Shown piece by piece: positions 11,093 to 22,442 of a stretch of DNA of 64,000 nt; position 1 is the stretch's first letter, and every line of letters begins with the position of its first letter. A program made the translations under genes and the position numbers. Source of the DNA: Ariolimax columbianus (Eukaryota > Mollusca > Gastropoda > Stylommatophora > Arionidae); contig JAVGWX010000004.1 in the NCBI GenBank assembly GCA_036924085.1, positions 78,756,941 to 78,820,940 on the forward strand, read 5' to 3'. The notes beneath the pieces were generated by a model. That model worked only from the letters and a program-made list of their open reading frames with translations, did not search any database and was not told where the DNA came from.

Positions 11093-11691
11093 CGAGGTGT
11101 GTTCAAATTAAACTCACTCCAGTGGATTTATTACAAACATATGGAAGGAACATCAGCAGGTGTGGCAGAATTAAATATAGCAATTTTAATGAAGAAAGTG
11201 TGCACCTGGGCTTGTTAGAAAAAGTAACCATAGGCATTCATAAACACATCCCACTGCTTGGGTAGATGTTGATGTCGTTCGAGAAAAATAACTTTGCTTA
11301 TTGGACCATCTGGTAATCGAGACCATGACGTCTGCATCAGTCGAATCATTGTCCCTTTAGAAATTTTTGTAAGAGTCTGAACAAAGGAAAGTCACATGGT
11401 GACGGATCAGGACTACATGCACTAAGGATGCACTGCTCGCATTCTGCAATGAATATCGATTGGTCGACATCTTTCAGCTGTTAGGAACTAAATCACCGCT
11501 TGCTGATCAACTCTAGACATATTCCGTATCACACCTGCAATTTTCTCAACAGTCTGCAGCAGAACCTGTGAATGCGAGGATAATGAACACGCTTGTACGT
11601 TAGTATGTGTTTATTAAGTCAGATGTGACGTCATCCTTGCGCATATGTCCATGTGGCGCAGTATGGGCGGGTTTCATTTGGACATGCCTCA
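11093..11691. mobile_element. Foldback mariner-like element, degraded
   Basis: It is flanked by TA on both sides. The left end 'cgaggtgtgttcaaat' pairs with the right end 'atttggacatgcctca'. The right half matches the right arm of the copy at 14914-15808, including the reverse of the transposase start region; the left arm is more diverged. Confidence 0.7.
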
Positions 11692-11929
11692 TAAAACTAA
11701 ACCTATATGTGTATATATGACAGTGGATTCAATATTCACGTATTGTTGAACAACAATTGTTTTACGTCATCGCTCACTCCTTTGTTGAATTTGAGTTATG
11801 TTGTTCTGAATGTTACATTTGGCCCGAAATATTTGCACCTTTCAGCCTGGCACATCTGCTTTCTGCAAATCTTTATTTTGAATTAATGCTGGCTAGTCTT
11901 TGGCTGTACCTGGCCTACCTGAACTGCTC

Positions 11930-12310
11930 AGCCTGGTGTGCTGCATACTTTCAAACAGTCGTCTTTATATTGTTTCTTCTTACCCCTCGTCAGGGAAAAA
12001 AGCACTCATCTAACAGAGGGACAGAAGACACAATACAAAGACTGTTTGAAAGTATCTCTGAACATTTTCGTCATTGATGTCGCCTTTTGGGAGCAGCTTG
12101 CTTGGAATTGCTCAGCCTGGCTCGCTGTTATCACAAATGGTGCTCGCATCGGTGAGAAGAGAACCGTAACTGTGGTGCAGAAAAAGTGAGCTGCACAAAA
12201 GGACAGAATGCAAGATAACCCAACTCCTGATGCTGTCCATGTGGGCCTCATGTCGCGTTGTATCAAACTGTACGGTCATATGAGTCGGTCACATCATCTG
12301 ACGCTGCCAC
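11930..12310 (+). mobile_element. RTE-like LINE C-terminal fragment
   Basis: One frame reads 'GQKTQYKDCLKVSLNIF', then 'FWEQLAWNCSAWLAVI', a block known from the C-terminal region of RTE-type LINE polyproteins. A later 'KLYGHMSRSHHL' block near 12265-12300 is also LINE-like but may belong to another copy. Confidence 0.65.
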
Positions 12311-12827
12311 CATCTATGCTTGCGATGGGCAACTATTATTACCTGACCTACTTTCAAAACAACAGGTGCATTGAAGTCACAGTTTTTCCTCTCCTAGATA
12401 TTTGCTACCTATGATTTACATACTTCATCTACCCAGAATATTACCCAGAATATTTTGGTATTAGGACATCAGAGACATGTACTTCACTACTCCTTTAGGA
12501 CAGGACTTTCCCTGAGGTCAGAAGTTGAGATTTTGCTGTTAGAGGATATGTGTTGTGCATACCTTGTGGGCATTTTGACAGAGTTCATTTTCAATTCCAC
12601 TCCAGGCTATGACAGCATTTGGGACTCTTACAAAAAAAGTATTCATTTTCTTGTTCTATTGTATGTATGTTTTCCAATTGGTTACCAACAATAGTTGTAC
12701 TTGTGATTATTGAAGCTACATTGGTTTTGTTCTCTTGTTGTGACTGAAGTGAGGAGCAACCACAAAGGAGAGAGGGCTGGAAGTGTCCTGCATAACTCAA
12801 AATGTGGTTGCATTATGATTTACAGCT
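12311..12827. other. Unassigned stretch
   Basis: No homology or gene structure was recognised. Confidence 0.3.
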
Positions 12828-13245
12828 TCGAGCCGCACTAAGATGGCGCCTAATTGGTCTAGTCTTGTTCTCGTGTTTTCGTCCATTATGGATGCCCTCA
12901 GGCCACGGATTTGACTTACACTTGTGTCCGCAGAATCGGGTTGTGGTTTTTGATTTGGATTAGTTATGTTGTTCATTTTGTGGTGTTTTCCCCTTCGATT
13001 ATCCTGGCATTGTCTTTGGCTATTTGCAATAGTATTTCACTTACCTTGTGTTGTATTTCCACGGATCAGTGCACACGAATGAACTGCTCGAGATTTTAGA
13101 GTCCTTCACCCTGTTTGCTGATAGTGCCGATTTTGGTGTATCTGGGAAATGTACACACAGGTCAATAATAATGGAATAACACATCACCTTGGAGAGATTG
13201 GGCCCTACTTGGTTAGCAACATGTTCATGACACATCGCTCACACA
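12828..13245 (+). repeat. REP-4 dispersed repeat
   Basis: It is homologous to 51755-52170 over its length: 'gttctcgtgtttt', 'ggccacggat', 'ttgtgttgtatttccacgg' and 'caacatgttcatgacac' occur in the same order. No product or class is recognised. Confidence 0.65.
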
Positions 13246-13249
13246 GTGA

Positions 13250-13570
13250 GTGATGTTGTTGAGAGGTAAGGCACTCGCCTCAAACAAGCGATGGAATTGA
13301 AATGGTGGGCGATCAAATCGCGCAAGTTTCAAGCGACTCCTGGTCTCAAGGGAGGTGGGACCAGGATGCCTGCATTCTGAGTTACCTCTAATTTTCTTGT
13401 CTCATGTCTTGCCACTCGTCCAAGGTAGCTCAGGACCAGAGAGTGAGGTTGGTGACCAGCGCAGCTTCTTCCTCACTATAATCCAAATACAGCTCAAGTT
13501 ATATCATCAAGACAAAATCGTCTGACGATGTCACCATCATCACCTGTGACAGGCAACTAACTTACAGCTT
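13250..13570 (+). repeat. SINE-D, possibly tRNA-derived
   Basis: The head has a tRNA-like 'gagaggtaaggcactcgcct' block. The body ends with 'cttcttcctcactataatcc' and an 'aagacaaaatcgtctgacga' tail region. A second copy is on the - strand at 25345-25615. Confidence 0.55.
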
Positions 13571-14007
13571 ATGATCTGATCAAGCACAATCAATCTCTAG
13601 TATTTTTTTTCTCTGGCTCAATAGCACACTGTGGTGGTAAAGGAGTTCGAACGATTCTGGTTTCTGTCCATGGTAGGCAAGAAACCCCAGATACTGCTGG
13701 AAACAGCCAACAACAATAGTGCACATCGAAAGACTATTTTCTGGCCATCCTATATTTTTTTTTCCCTAGCAATTGCCACCATCCTCATGACTACCTTCAA
13801 CCTTTTTCCCTACTATGTTACAGCAAAGTGTTGTGACTCCATATTCATCCAAAATATTTTATTTAATGAATTTTGTTATTCTTTATCATTTCTCTTATTT
13901 TAATTTCATCTTTTTCAAGGACCACTTTACTTGTTTGTGTTCCTACAAAATGTGCTTCTTCTTATATACTCGCATATCCATTTTTCAAGGGTATCGATTC
14001 TTTCATG
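13571..14007. other. Unassigned stretch
   Basis: An open + frame at 13631-13903 shows no family resemblance or splice context and is not called as a gene. Confidence 0.3.
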
Positions 14008-14276
14008 TACAAAGGAATGAATAAATTAGACTATAACAAGTTTTTCAAAGTATAACCACCTACAAGAACAAGAGGGCATATCTACATATTAACTAAAGAG
14101 ATGTCCAGATTAGATATTAGGAAATATTTTTTTAATCTAACAGTGAGGAATGTAGTGTAGGCAGGGACAATTAATGCATTTGATAATAGATTGAATACGC
14201 ATAGATTTTAGAGCAATGCAATGTGAATGAAACTGCAGGGTCTTCTAAACCAGTATGACGACGTTAAGTAAAGTTC
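14008..14276 (+). mobile_element. CR1-like LINE 3' end
   Basis: It starts at the block corresponding to GMNKLDYNKFF and runs through the 'agatattaggaaatattttt' block to a 'gacgttaag' tail. It is strongly 5' truncated. Confidence 0.8.
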
Positions 14277-14589
14277 ATATAATTGACATTTGCTATATAT
14301 TTATCATAACAGCCTCAAACTGAACACTGCATACTACTTCTTCTTACATTTGTTTTGCTACAAAGGAGCACAGGGTCTTACCTGCAGTTCTTAACTAGAT
14401 TAGTCCTTGAACCAGTTGTGTTATGTTTTCTCCACTTATTTTTAAGGATTTCGGGGCCAATCCCCAGAATCACTGCAATGTGGTCAGTTCTCCACTGTTA
14501 ACTGTTTTCTTTGTGAGTGTCAGTTGCATTCTTCTTTGATAACAGAGCAGAACTGTGCATAATATATGCCATTCCTTATTCCCCACATG
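14277..14589. other. Unassigned stretch
   Basis: No gene or known repeat is seen. Confidence 0.3.
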
Positions 14590-14750
14590 GGTTGTTGTTG
14601 TTGAATGCCCACAATGACTAGGATTACTTTTTTGTGCACCCTGAAAAGGACATTAATGGGCAAGTTGTAGTAGCTTACCTCACATCCTGAGTGTGCTGAT
14701 GAGAGTGGTGTGTGGTCCTCGAGGCGGTTGTACTATACTTGGCCTCATCT
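14590..14750 (-). repeat. REP-2 dispersed repeat, partial
   Basis: It holds the (TTG)n end and the 'gaatgcccacaatgac' and 'cttttttgtgcaccctgaaaag' blocks, stopping after the 'cggttgtactatacttggcc' block. Confidence 0.7.
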
Positions 14751-14913
14751 GCCCTAGATTATTTTTACAAAGTACAATTGCATAATATGTCTTAATAATA
14801 CTCTTTAGGAGAAACACATGTAGTATAGGATGTGCTGCCTTTATACTGCAGAAAATGGGGAAAACCCTGTACAAAATGTGGGTAATTCCTACAAGTTCAT
14901 TTCTATGAATATA

Positions 14914-15808
14914 TGAGGCTGTTCAAATGAAACCGGACCGAACTGCAATAAGTGAACATATGTATGATGCGGATGATGACCTCACTTCTGGTGTAAACAG
15001 CACATACCAACCAAAAATGCAAAATTTCTTTATCCTCCGACTCATAGTTTCTTCAGTAGACCTTTGAAAACATGGTGGGTGTGATACAGAATCCGTCCAC
15101 AGTTGATCAGCGAGCGGTGATTCGGTTTCTAACAGCTGAAGGATGTCGATCAGTTGACATTCATCGCAGAATGCAGGCAGTGTATGGTGACAAAAGTGTG
15201 TTGAAGACAACAGGGAAGAACTGGACAATGATGTTTAAAGAAGGACGTGAGTTAATGAAAGATCTTCCGAGACGAGGCGCATATTGTTGAGTAAGAAAAT
15301 GCCATCGTCAAAACTGATGCAGCAATTCGGATGTACCGTCGCTGGAGCTTACGTTCACTAGCAGAGGAATTTGCTGTGTCACTAGGGACAGTTCAAATGG
15401 GGGTTAGCAAGAAACAGAATTATCGGAAGGTGTGTTCACAATGGGTACCTCGGTTGCTGACCAGCCACTAAAAGGAAAACACATGGGATGGAGTTTGAAC
15501 CACTTGCTGCGATACGAAGAGGAGGGTGATTCGTTTCTTTTGTGCAGAGTGGCAACAACACGCCTTGGTTGACATCCTTCAGCTGCTAGAAACTGAATCA
15601 CCGCTCGCTCATGAACTCTGGACGGATTCTGTATCACACCCACCATGTTTTCAACAGTCTGCTGAGGAAACTATGAGTCGGAGGAAAATAAAATTTTGCA
15701 AACTTGACGGTTGGTATGTGCTGTATGCATCAGAAGTGACGTCATAATGTGCATCGCACATATGTTCACTTGGTGAAGTTAGGTCCGGTTTCATTTGAAC
15801 ATGCCTCA
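14914..15808. mobile_element. Foldback mariner-like element with duplicated transposase start
   Basis: TA flanks both ends. The first and last ~50 bp are inverted copies ('gttcaaatgaaaccggacc' at the left, its reverse at the right), and the inverted similarity continues inward for about 240 bp per arm. Each arm includes the start of a mariner-type transposase: + strand 15072 onward (MVGVIQNPSTVDQRAVIRFL...) and - strand from 15646 (MVGVIQNPSRVHERAVIQFL...). The catalytic domain is absent, so the element cannot encode its own transposase. Copies of similar build lie at 11093-11691 and 32975-33568. Confidence 0.85.
15072..15290 (+). pseudogene. Mariner transposase N-terminal fragment
   Basis: The 72-residue frame contains the helix-turn-helix region seen at the N-terminus of mariner transposases (RFLTAEGCRSVDIHRRM, then YGDKSV and KNWTMMFKEGR, which resembles the WFKRFKEGR block). 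It then runs into a stop in the element centre. Without the DD(D/E) domain it could at most make a DNA-binding fragment. Confidence 0.7.
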
Positions 15809-16100
15809 TATATATTTATGTTTTAAAGCAAAACTAGAATTGGCTCTTGCCATAATTATATCATTCTCCCTGCTCCAATTTATGTTGATTGTTTTTTATG
15901 TTATTTTATATAAAATATTTTGTCTCAGAATATCTATGTGACGTGACATTGTAAAGGCAACATTTTACGGCCCATTGATTTACACACACATAATGACAAA
16001 TCTGTGACTTGATTTATCATAATGAGTTTTTGAAATACATTTTAAGTTTTTGTTGTTAAATTTATTATAAGTTTTTGTTGTTGTTTCCGGGGTATTGAGA
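15809..16100. other. AT-rich unassigned stretch
   Basis: Poly-T rich; no gene seen. Confidence 0.3.
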
Positions 16101-16170
16101 TACGGATACCAGATGAAATGACTGTCGTTGAGCCAGAAGATGATTTAGGTGGAAAAGTTGTACATGTATG
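16099..16170 (+). CDS. Possible terminal exon of an unknown host gene
   Basis: After a T-rich tract and an AG at about 16097-16098, an open stretch reads IRIPDEMTVVEPEDDLGG, then KVVHV and a stop at 16168-16170. The sequence is acidic and has coding-like composition in an AT-rich region. No family is recognised, no matching upstream exon was found, and the acceptor is not ideal, so this is a weak candidate. Confidence 0.2.
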
Positions 16171-16439
16171 AAACAAAGCATCACCATCATTCATTTTTCT
16201 GTTTGTTGACCCCTTGCAGGAAAACATTTATGTGCTCTTTCTGTGCTGATTTTTGTAGCACTTTGGTTTACATAATGAGATTTGCAGCCACTTTGTTCTG
16301 TTTTCCCACACTGAGTTGTTCATGTTGTTTTTCTTCTGATGTCAAGGAAAATGAGCTATTAACTATGTTATTTCTGTATTGTACATAGTTTCCCTCTCGC
16401 TATCAGCCCCTGGTTTTTTCATTAAAACTTTTTAACAAA

Positions 16440-16955
16440 TTTACGTAATTCAATCAAATTTGACATGGACATACTGTGCACCAGTTGGACAACGAAGAAC
16501 TGTATTTGCTATTTTCAGCAGGATAGAGTCACATGCCATGTCTCTAATGTCAAGATGGCTAAAATTGTGCCGTTCTTTGAAGATCGTGTCATTACTAAGG
16601 AACTTTGGCCACCAAGGGTCGTCTCACCTTACCGCACCTGATTTCTTTGAATGGGGCGTGCTGAAAGAAAAAATGTATCGCAACAAGCCAACGAATCTCT
16701 TGGAACTGCATGAAAACATTGGGCAGGAAATTGAGTTTGTGACTCCTGATGTGTTGGTGAATACCCTCCGTAACATAGAGAAGCGTGTACAGGCATGCCT
16801 TGATGCAAATGGTGACCGCTTGCAACATTTGTTATGCGCTTGTTATGTTTCTCACACACCAAGACATGTCCACGTCAAATGTTACTGAATTATGTTCATT
16901 GGTTTAAAAGTTATAAGGGAAAATCAGGGACCGGTAGCAAGTGGGACATCCTGTA
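16440..16955 (+). pseudogene. Tc1/mariner transposase C-terminal remnant
   Basis: Two frames joined by a frameshift near 16620 carry QDRVTCHVSNV and then LTAPDFFEWGVLKEKMY. The two Asp residues (in QDR and PDFF) are about 41 apart, like DD41D-type transposases that share the PxDFFLWG block. The downstream 'gacatcctgtata' at about 16948 resembles the typical terminus. The first catalytic Asp and N-terminus are missing, so it is dead. Confidence 0.7.
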
Positions 16956-17398
16956 TATGGAATACTGTTTCTAGAGTTTTATTTTAAACAAAGAAGACTA
17001 CTCCACACTCATCAAGCTTTTGACATGTATGATGGGTTGGGTTTGCATGATTTGGAGATTTTTCTGCCCTAAAGGAGTTGGATTCTGTTTTTTTGTCACT
17101 TCTAATGAAATGTTCTCAGTGTGAAAGTGGGCTTATTCTCATCTCTGTCACACACAGAGTCCACTGGGAAACCACTCTGTCTATACTGACTTGTGTGAAA
17201 CCATTTGCAACATTCAAACAAGCAAAATGAGAAACTGATAACAATTGTTTGAAACATAGGGTTTTTAAAGTGAATTGAAATTTGTAATAGTAAATTAAGT
17301 AGCATGTCTTTCACAGAATGTTGCTTCTTACAACCACCACCTATTTGGCTGTTATAAGTATCTTGACAAGTGTGCAGTACAGTAGATTGCCATTACTT
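16956..17398. other. Unassigned stretch
   Basis: No gene or repeat recognised. Confidence 0.3.
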
Positions 17399-17399
17399 T

Positions 17400-17528
17400 C
17401 CGTACGTGGAGAAGCAATCTCCTAAGAAAAAAACCCAGTGTCTGCCAAACTGGACATGGTGGGAATCGAATCCGGTACGTTGGGATTGTGAAAACCGAGC
17501 GAGTTTCACACCTAGGCCACACCGAATT
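17400..17528 (-). repeat. SINE-C, tRNA-like
   Basis: On the - strand it reads 'ggtgtggcctaggtgtgaaa' (A-box-like) and later 'ggattcgattcccacca' (B box with a CCA-like end), then a SINE body. No intact tRNA cloverleaf could be drawn, so it is a SINE or tRNA pseudogene. Confidence 0.5.
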
Positions 17529-18495
17529 GAAATTAAATTGAGACAAAAGCAAAAAATACTAAACACAAAACGTCAGTTTGATACATGAACACTCCACCAC
17601 GTGCGGTGCGCTCTGCCCGGTTTGAAACATGCCCAAGACATGTCACTCAAGCACTGATAACAGTATTAAGATGGGGTACTCCTACGTCCTCTTCGGATTA
17701 CAGGAAAGACCAGACAAGAGGATATAACATTTATAAAATATCTGCAGACAGTGGCTGAAGACAGAAAAGCTTGATGTGCATTTGCTAAGGGCCTATACTC
17801 CACTATGCTTTTGTGCTTTCGATCAGTTATCCTGTTTGTGATGTTGCATCTTGCTGCGGCTGGGTCTGGCTTAAGCCATGGGAAACCAGTGCATGATGGC
17901 TTTCAACATTCCGATTAACTGCACCCCAGAATTCAGCTCAGGTTATCATTACTCAAGGACCTTCCTGCGTGGACTGACGCCACCTTCCTTCTACCACCCC
18001 CCCCCCCCCCCCCCCCCCTTCACTGGAGGTTACACAATACATTTCCCAACCCCGTATTCTCAGCACAGCAAGAATCACGCTGACCTGAATGTGAACACAA
18101 ACAATCCAGAGGCCTCAGGGGGTGGAATGTGAAAAAACAGAGAGTCAAACATGGGCAAAGAAAGCTTGACACAAACATTGGTCCAAAGCACACTCCTCGC
18201 TTCCCTCATCTCGAGCCAGCGGAATACTCAGCTCCGCTTGGTGAGTCTGTAGGGATTTTGGTCGACACATTACACATGAACAAGCCTCAGCAGTTGGACA
18301 TGGTAGTGGTCGATCAATGCAACTGGCCTTAGATGCCTATACAAACATTATTATTATTATGCTCCACTGGGGGTAAAAAAAAAAATTGATTGATAGAACA
18401 TTTTGTCTGCCAGCTACCAAATACTAGTACTAACAATGAACATCACAGAGATGTATGCTAGTTGAGAGAATTTCAAGCTCCTGAATCCATCTTCT
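17529..18495. other. Unassigned stretch with a poly-C run
   Basis: A run of about 20 C lies at 17997-18017. The open frame through it (17878-18132) has no family resemblance. Confidence 0.35.
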
Positions 18496-18499
18496 CCTT

Positions 18500-18740
18500 C
18501 TTCTTTCATCCTACTTCTCTTGCCTTGCGGTGTCACCGAAAGTAGCTATGCGTAGATTTCTGGTTTGCGCTAGGTGGGAGGCTTGTGTTGTCGACATGTA
18601 GAACTTTGGGAGTGTTTCCTTGATCTCCTCTATCCAATGTCGCCGTAGCCGACCTCTTGCTTGAGAACCTGATACCTTCATGTAGTCTGATTTAGCTGCA
18701 GATTGCTCATAGTGCACTCTTGTTGTCAAATGACCAAATT
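18500..18740 (-). mobile_element. LINE reverse transcriptase C-terminal remnant
   Basis: The - strand reads 'SGSQARGRLRRHWIEEIKET' and 'STTQASHLAQTRNLRIATFG', which matches the usual tail of RTE-type LINE ORFs (GRPRxRWxDEI..., then 'ASHLAxxRxxWR'). Confidence 0.65.
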
Positions 18741-18934
18741 ACTTGACTCTCTGTGCTTCAATATAGTAGTTAACTGGTGTGGTCCTCACCATATTCATAA
18801 GCGTACTGTTACGGATTCTGTCTCAAATTGTTTTTCTTTCTGCATTTCTTACACAGCGCATCTCACAGGTCTCGATCTTATGTTTGTGGTTTTCTAGTAG
18901 TGACATGTTTGACACTGATAACATAACGTTCAAC

Positions 18935-19655
18935 TGACGCATATGGAACATAATTACAGAATGGATGAGAACAATATTAGAATGATAGATAAGGAAACGG
19001 ACCTAAGGGTTATAATAGAGCATACAGGTAAAGTGAGTGAGCAAGTCCAGGTAGCAGTGAGTAAGGCAAACGCAATGTTAGGTATGATAAAAAGAAATAT
19101 TAAACATAGGAGTAAAGAAGTGATTGTCAAATTGTATAAAGCATTGGTTAGACCTAGATTGGAGTACTGTGTACAGGTGTGGAGTCCTTATCATAGAGGA
19201 GATATAAACTTGCTGGAAAGGATACAACGAAGAGCGACAAAACTGATAGTAGGATTCTAGAATTACAGTTATGAGGAAAGAACTGGCCTACAGTGTCTAG
19301 AAAAGAGAAGAATTTGAGGTGACAATACAGGTTTATAAGATAATCACAGGAAAGGTTAAATTATACTATAACAAGTTTTTTCAAAATACAGCCACCAACG
19401 AGAACAAGAGGGCACAGATACAAATTAACTAAATAAAGGTCCAGTTTGGATATTAAGAAATATTATTTTAGTCAAAGAGTGGTGAATGCTTGGAATGCAT
19501 TGCCCCAGGAGGTAGTGGAGGCAGGGAGAGTTAATGCATTTAAAGATAGATTGGGTGCACATAGCTTTTAGAGCAGAGTAATGCAAATGTAACTGGTTGT
19601 AAACAGACTCTGATGAGTCTTCTCAACCAGTATACAAACGTTAAGTTAAGTTATA
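18935..19655 (+). mobile_element. CR1-like LINE 3' fragment
   Basis: It encodes most of the ORF2 C-terminus (18943-19260 open: DKETDLRVIIEHTGKVSEQV... RPRLEYCVQVWSPYHRGDIN) before a stop, and ends with the family tail 'acgttaagttaagtt'. It is more diverged from the full-length copy than the 21303-22097 fragment. Confidence 0.9.
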
Positions 19656-19989
19656 ACTGATACATAAAGTATTTTAATGAATCCATCATCATATTGAAAT
19701 GCATATTGTCTGTCACTCGTTCTGTAATCTAGTATTCTGTTCTCATAGTTTTGTTATGCCTCACTCTCCACACTTTGTTCTCCTCTGATATTCATCTCCA
19801 CTTTCATGTCAGATGAGTCTGTTTCATTTCTAAGAAATATCATAATGAAATATATCTTTCTTGATTTGGCTGTTGTTATTTGTATGTATGTTATAATGTT
19901 GTTTATGTTTTATGGTAGTAGCTGACATCATGAGCATGCTGTCATCAAATAACCACACAATAATCTCATCATTAAAGATGGATGTTCAT
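19656..19989. other. Unassigned stretch
   Basis: No gene seen. Confidence 0.3.
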
Positions 19990-20019
19990 TGTTCCAGCAG
20001 CTGATTACAGAAGGTAGTT

Positions 20020-20715
20020 CTGCAGGCATATATAGATCTCTACCATTGACTATAAACATATATAGATCTTTACCATTGGCTAGAAACATGTATAGATCTT
20101 CACCATTGACTATAAACATATTTAGATCTTTACCATTGACTATAAACAAATATAGATCTTTGCCATTGACTACAAACATATATAGATATTTACCATTGAC
20201 TATAAACATATATAGATCTTTACCATTGACTAAAAACAAAGATAGATCTTTACCATTGACTATAAACATATATAGATCTTTACCATTGAATCCAAACATA
20301 TATATATATATCTTTACCATTAACTTCAAACATATAGAGATGTTTACCATTGACTACAAACATATATAGATCTTTATGATTAGCTACACACATATTTGAA
20401 TCTTTATCATTGACTACAAACATATTTGGATCTTTATCATCGACTACAAACATAAATAGATCTTTAACATTGACTACACACATATATAGATCTTTACCAT
20501 TGACTACAAACATAGATCTTTACCATTGACTACAAACATAGATCATTATCATTGGATACACACATTTTTGGATCATAATCATTAATAAAAACATATATAG
20601 GTTTTTAACACTGGCTACAAACATAGTTGGATCTTTATTATAGACTACAAACATATATAGATCTTTATCATTGACAACAAACATATTTGTATCTTTATCG
20701 TTGACTACGAGAAAT
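20020..20715. repeat. 30-bp minisatellite
   Basis: About 23 units of 'atagatctttaccattgact' plus 'ataaacatat', each 30 bp with substitutions and a few indels. Because 30 is divisible by three, both strands keep long open frames (TINIYRSLPL on +, MFIVNGKDLY on -). These frames are explained by the repeat and not called as genes. Confidence 0.95.
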
Positions 20716-21014
20716 CAAGCCCCACAAGAGTGTAACCACCGTTGACGGACAGATCATCAAATAATCCAATAATATATATAAATGCTTCATCTAAACATCA
20801 AAGTGAACCATCTAAAGATGAGCCCAGTTAATATATAAAAATGCATCGGAACTCTGCATAATATAATAATTTTTAAGTGGCTTTATCACAGACATAAGCA
20901 TTTCATATTTCTTTGAGTAAAATCACATAAAATCAGTCTATTATTATTGTGCATTTTGTTCGTAGTAATGACATTAGGTCCAATTCTGATGAGATTACAT
21001 AAATGTTCGTTACT
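20716..21014. other. AT-rich unassigned stretch
   Basis: No gene or repeat recognised. Confidence 0.3.
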
Positions 21015-21085
21015 CACAGAGTGGCATGTGTGGCTTATCAGTTAGGGTACAGGTCTCATATTGAGGTACTGGTTTGAGTCCCTAG
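21015..21085 (+). repeat. tRNA-like SINE head
   Basis: An A-box-like 'tggcttatcagttagggta' and a B-box 'ggtttgagtcccta' are spaced as in a tRNA gene. No acceptor-stem pairing is evident, so it is taken as a SINE or decayed tRNA. Confidence 0.45.
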
Positions 21086-21114
21086 ATTTTATTAAATATT
21101 TAATAGTTCCTGTT

Positions 21115-21302
21115 TTCAGAAAGATTCATCTTTGATGTTTGCAACCAACAATTTTATAAAAGTTTGACGTTTGCAAATCACACAGTTCACAAAGATTCAT
21201 CTTTTATTTTTTTCAAATTACACAGTTCACAAAGATTCTTCTTTGCTGTTTGCAAATCACACAGTTAGGAAAGATTCATCTACGCTGTTTGCAACTAACA
21301 AT
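21115..21302. repeat. Degenerate ~45-bp repeat, left part
   Basis: Four diverged copies of 'cacagttcacaaagattcat' plus 'ctttgctgtttgcaaat'. The array is cut by the LINE fragment that follows and resumes at 22098-22260. Confidence 0.65.
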
Positions 21303-22097
21303 TTGAGAATGGTCTGTAAGCTGGCAAATGTAGATAAATGTACAGTCATCCACATGGGTAGATCCAATATGGAACATAATTACTGAATGGGAGAAAACAA
21401 TATTAGAAAGATAGATAAGGAAAGGGACCTAGGGGTTATAATAGATCATACAGGAAAGGTGAGTGAGCAAGTTAAGGTAGCAGTGAAAAAGGCAAATGCA
21501 ATGTTAGGTATGATAAAAAGAAATATTAAACATAGGAGCAAGGAAGTGATCGTCAAATTGTATAATGCATTAGTTAGACCTAGATTGGAGTACTGTGTAC
21601 AGGTGTGGAGTCCTTATCATAGAGGGGATATAAACATGCTAGAAAGAATACAAAAAAGAGCGACAAAGATGATAGTGGGATTCCAGAATTACAGTTATGA
21701 GGAACGACTCAGAAAAACCGGCCTACAGTGTCTCGAAGAGAGAAGAATTCGTGGTGACTTAATACAGGTTTATAAGATGATCAGAGGAATGGATAAATTA
21801 GACTATAACAAGTTTTTTTAAAATACAGCCACCCACAATAACACGAGGGCATAGCTACAATCTGACTAATGACTAAAGAGAGGTCCAGGTTAGATATTAG
21901 GAAATATTTTTTTAGTCAAAGAGTGGTGTCTGCTTGGAATGCATTGCCAGGGGAGGTAGTGGAGGCAGGGACAGATAATGCATTTAAGATTAAACTGGAT
22001 GCGCATAGCTTTTAGAGCAAGGTGATGTAAATGTAACTGGTTGTATACAGACTCTGCAGAGTCTTCTAAACCAGTATAAAGACGTTAAGTTAAGTTA
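21303..22097 (+). mobile_element. CR1-like LINE 3' fragment, young copy
   Basis: It is 5' truncated within ORF2 and its encoded C-terminus is nearly the same as that of the full-length element (MGENNIRKIDKERDLGVIID onward, open 21387-21821). One T insertion near the LDYNKFF block ends the frame early. It ends with 'gacgttaagttaagttaa'. It interrupts a degenerate tandem repeat. Confidence 0.92.
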
Positions 22098-22442
22098 AAT
22101 TCCAGATAAATCATTCATTGCTGTTTACAAGTAACTAAGTTGAGAAAACTTCAACTTTGGCTGTTGAAACTTACAAAGTTCAAATTGACAACTGTATTTT
22201 GCAAAGTTCAGATAAATTTATCTTTGCAATTTACCACTAAAAAAGTTCATCCATGATGAATATACACAAAGAACTTGATCTTGCCTGTATGTATACTTGA
22301 CTTCTGGTATAGATTATATTGTCAGTGACCAGATAGGTTACAATCAGCCGAAGGATACACCTATCCAAAGAGATGGAGACATTCTAAGTTTATTCTATCT
22401 CAAAATGTAACACCATCATGGACTTGACCCATTGTAATTATA
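22098..22442. repeat. Degenerate ~45-bp repeat, right part, then unassigned sequence
   Basis: 'gataaatcattcattgctgt' and similar blocks continue the array of 21115-21302 to about 22260. The rest shows nothing recognisable. Confidence 0.5.

Noticed and set aside
13631..13903. 90-residue + frame
   Set aside because: Hydrophobic AT-driven composition and no recognisable family or splice context.
17400..17528. A tRNA gene on the - strand
   Set aside because: A and B boxes are present, but no full cloverleaf with paired acceptor and anticodon stems could be drawn; SINE is more likely.
19928..20513. Long open frames encoding MFIVNGKDLY or TINIYRSLPL repeats
   Set aside because: They follow from a 30-bp repeat whose length is divisible by three; no start context, splice signals or known family.
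21015..21085. A tRNA gene on the + strand
   Set aside because: B box and A-box-like block only; stem pairing is poor.
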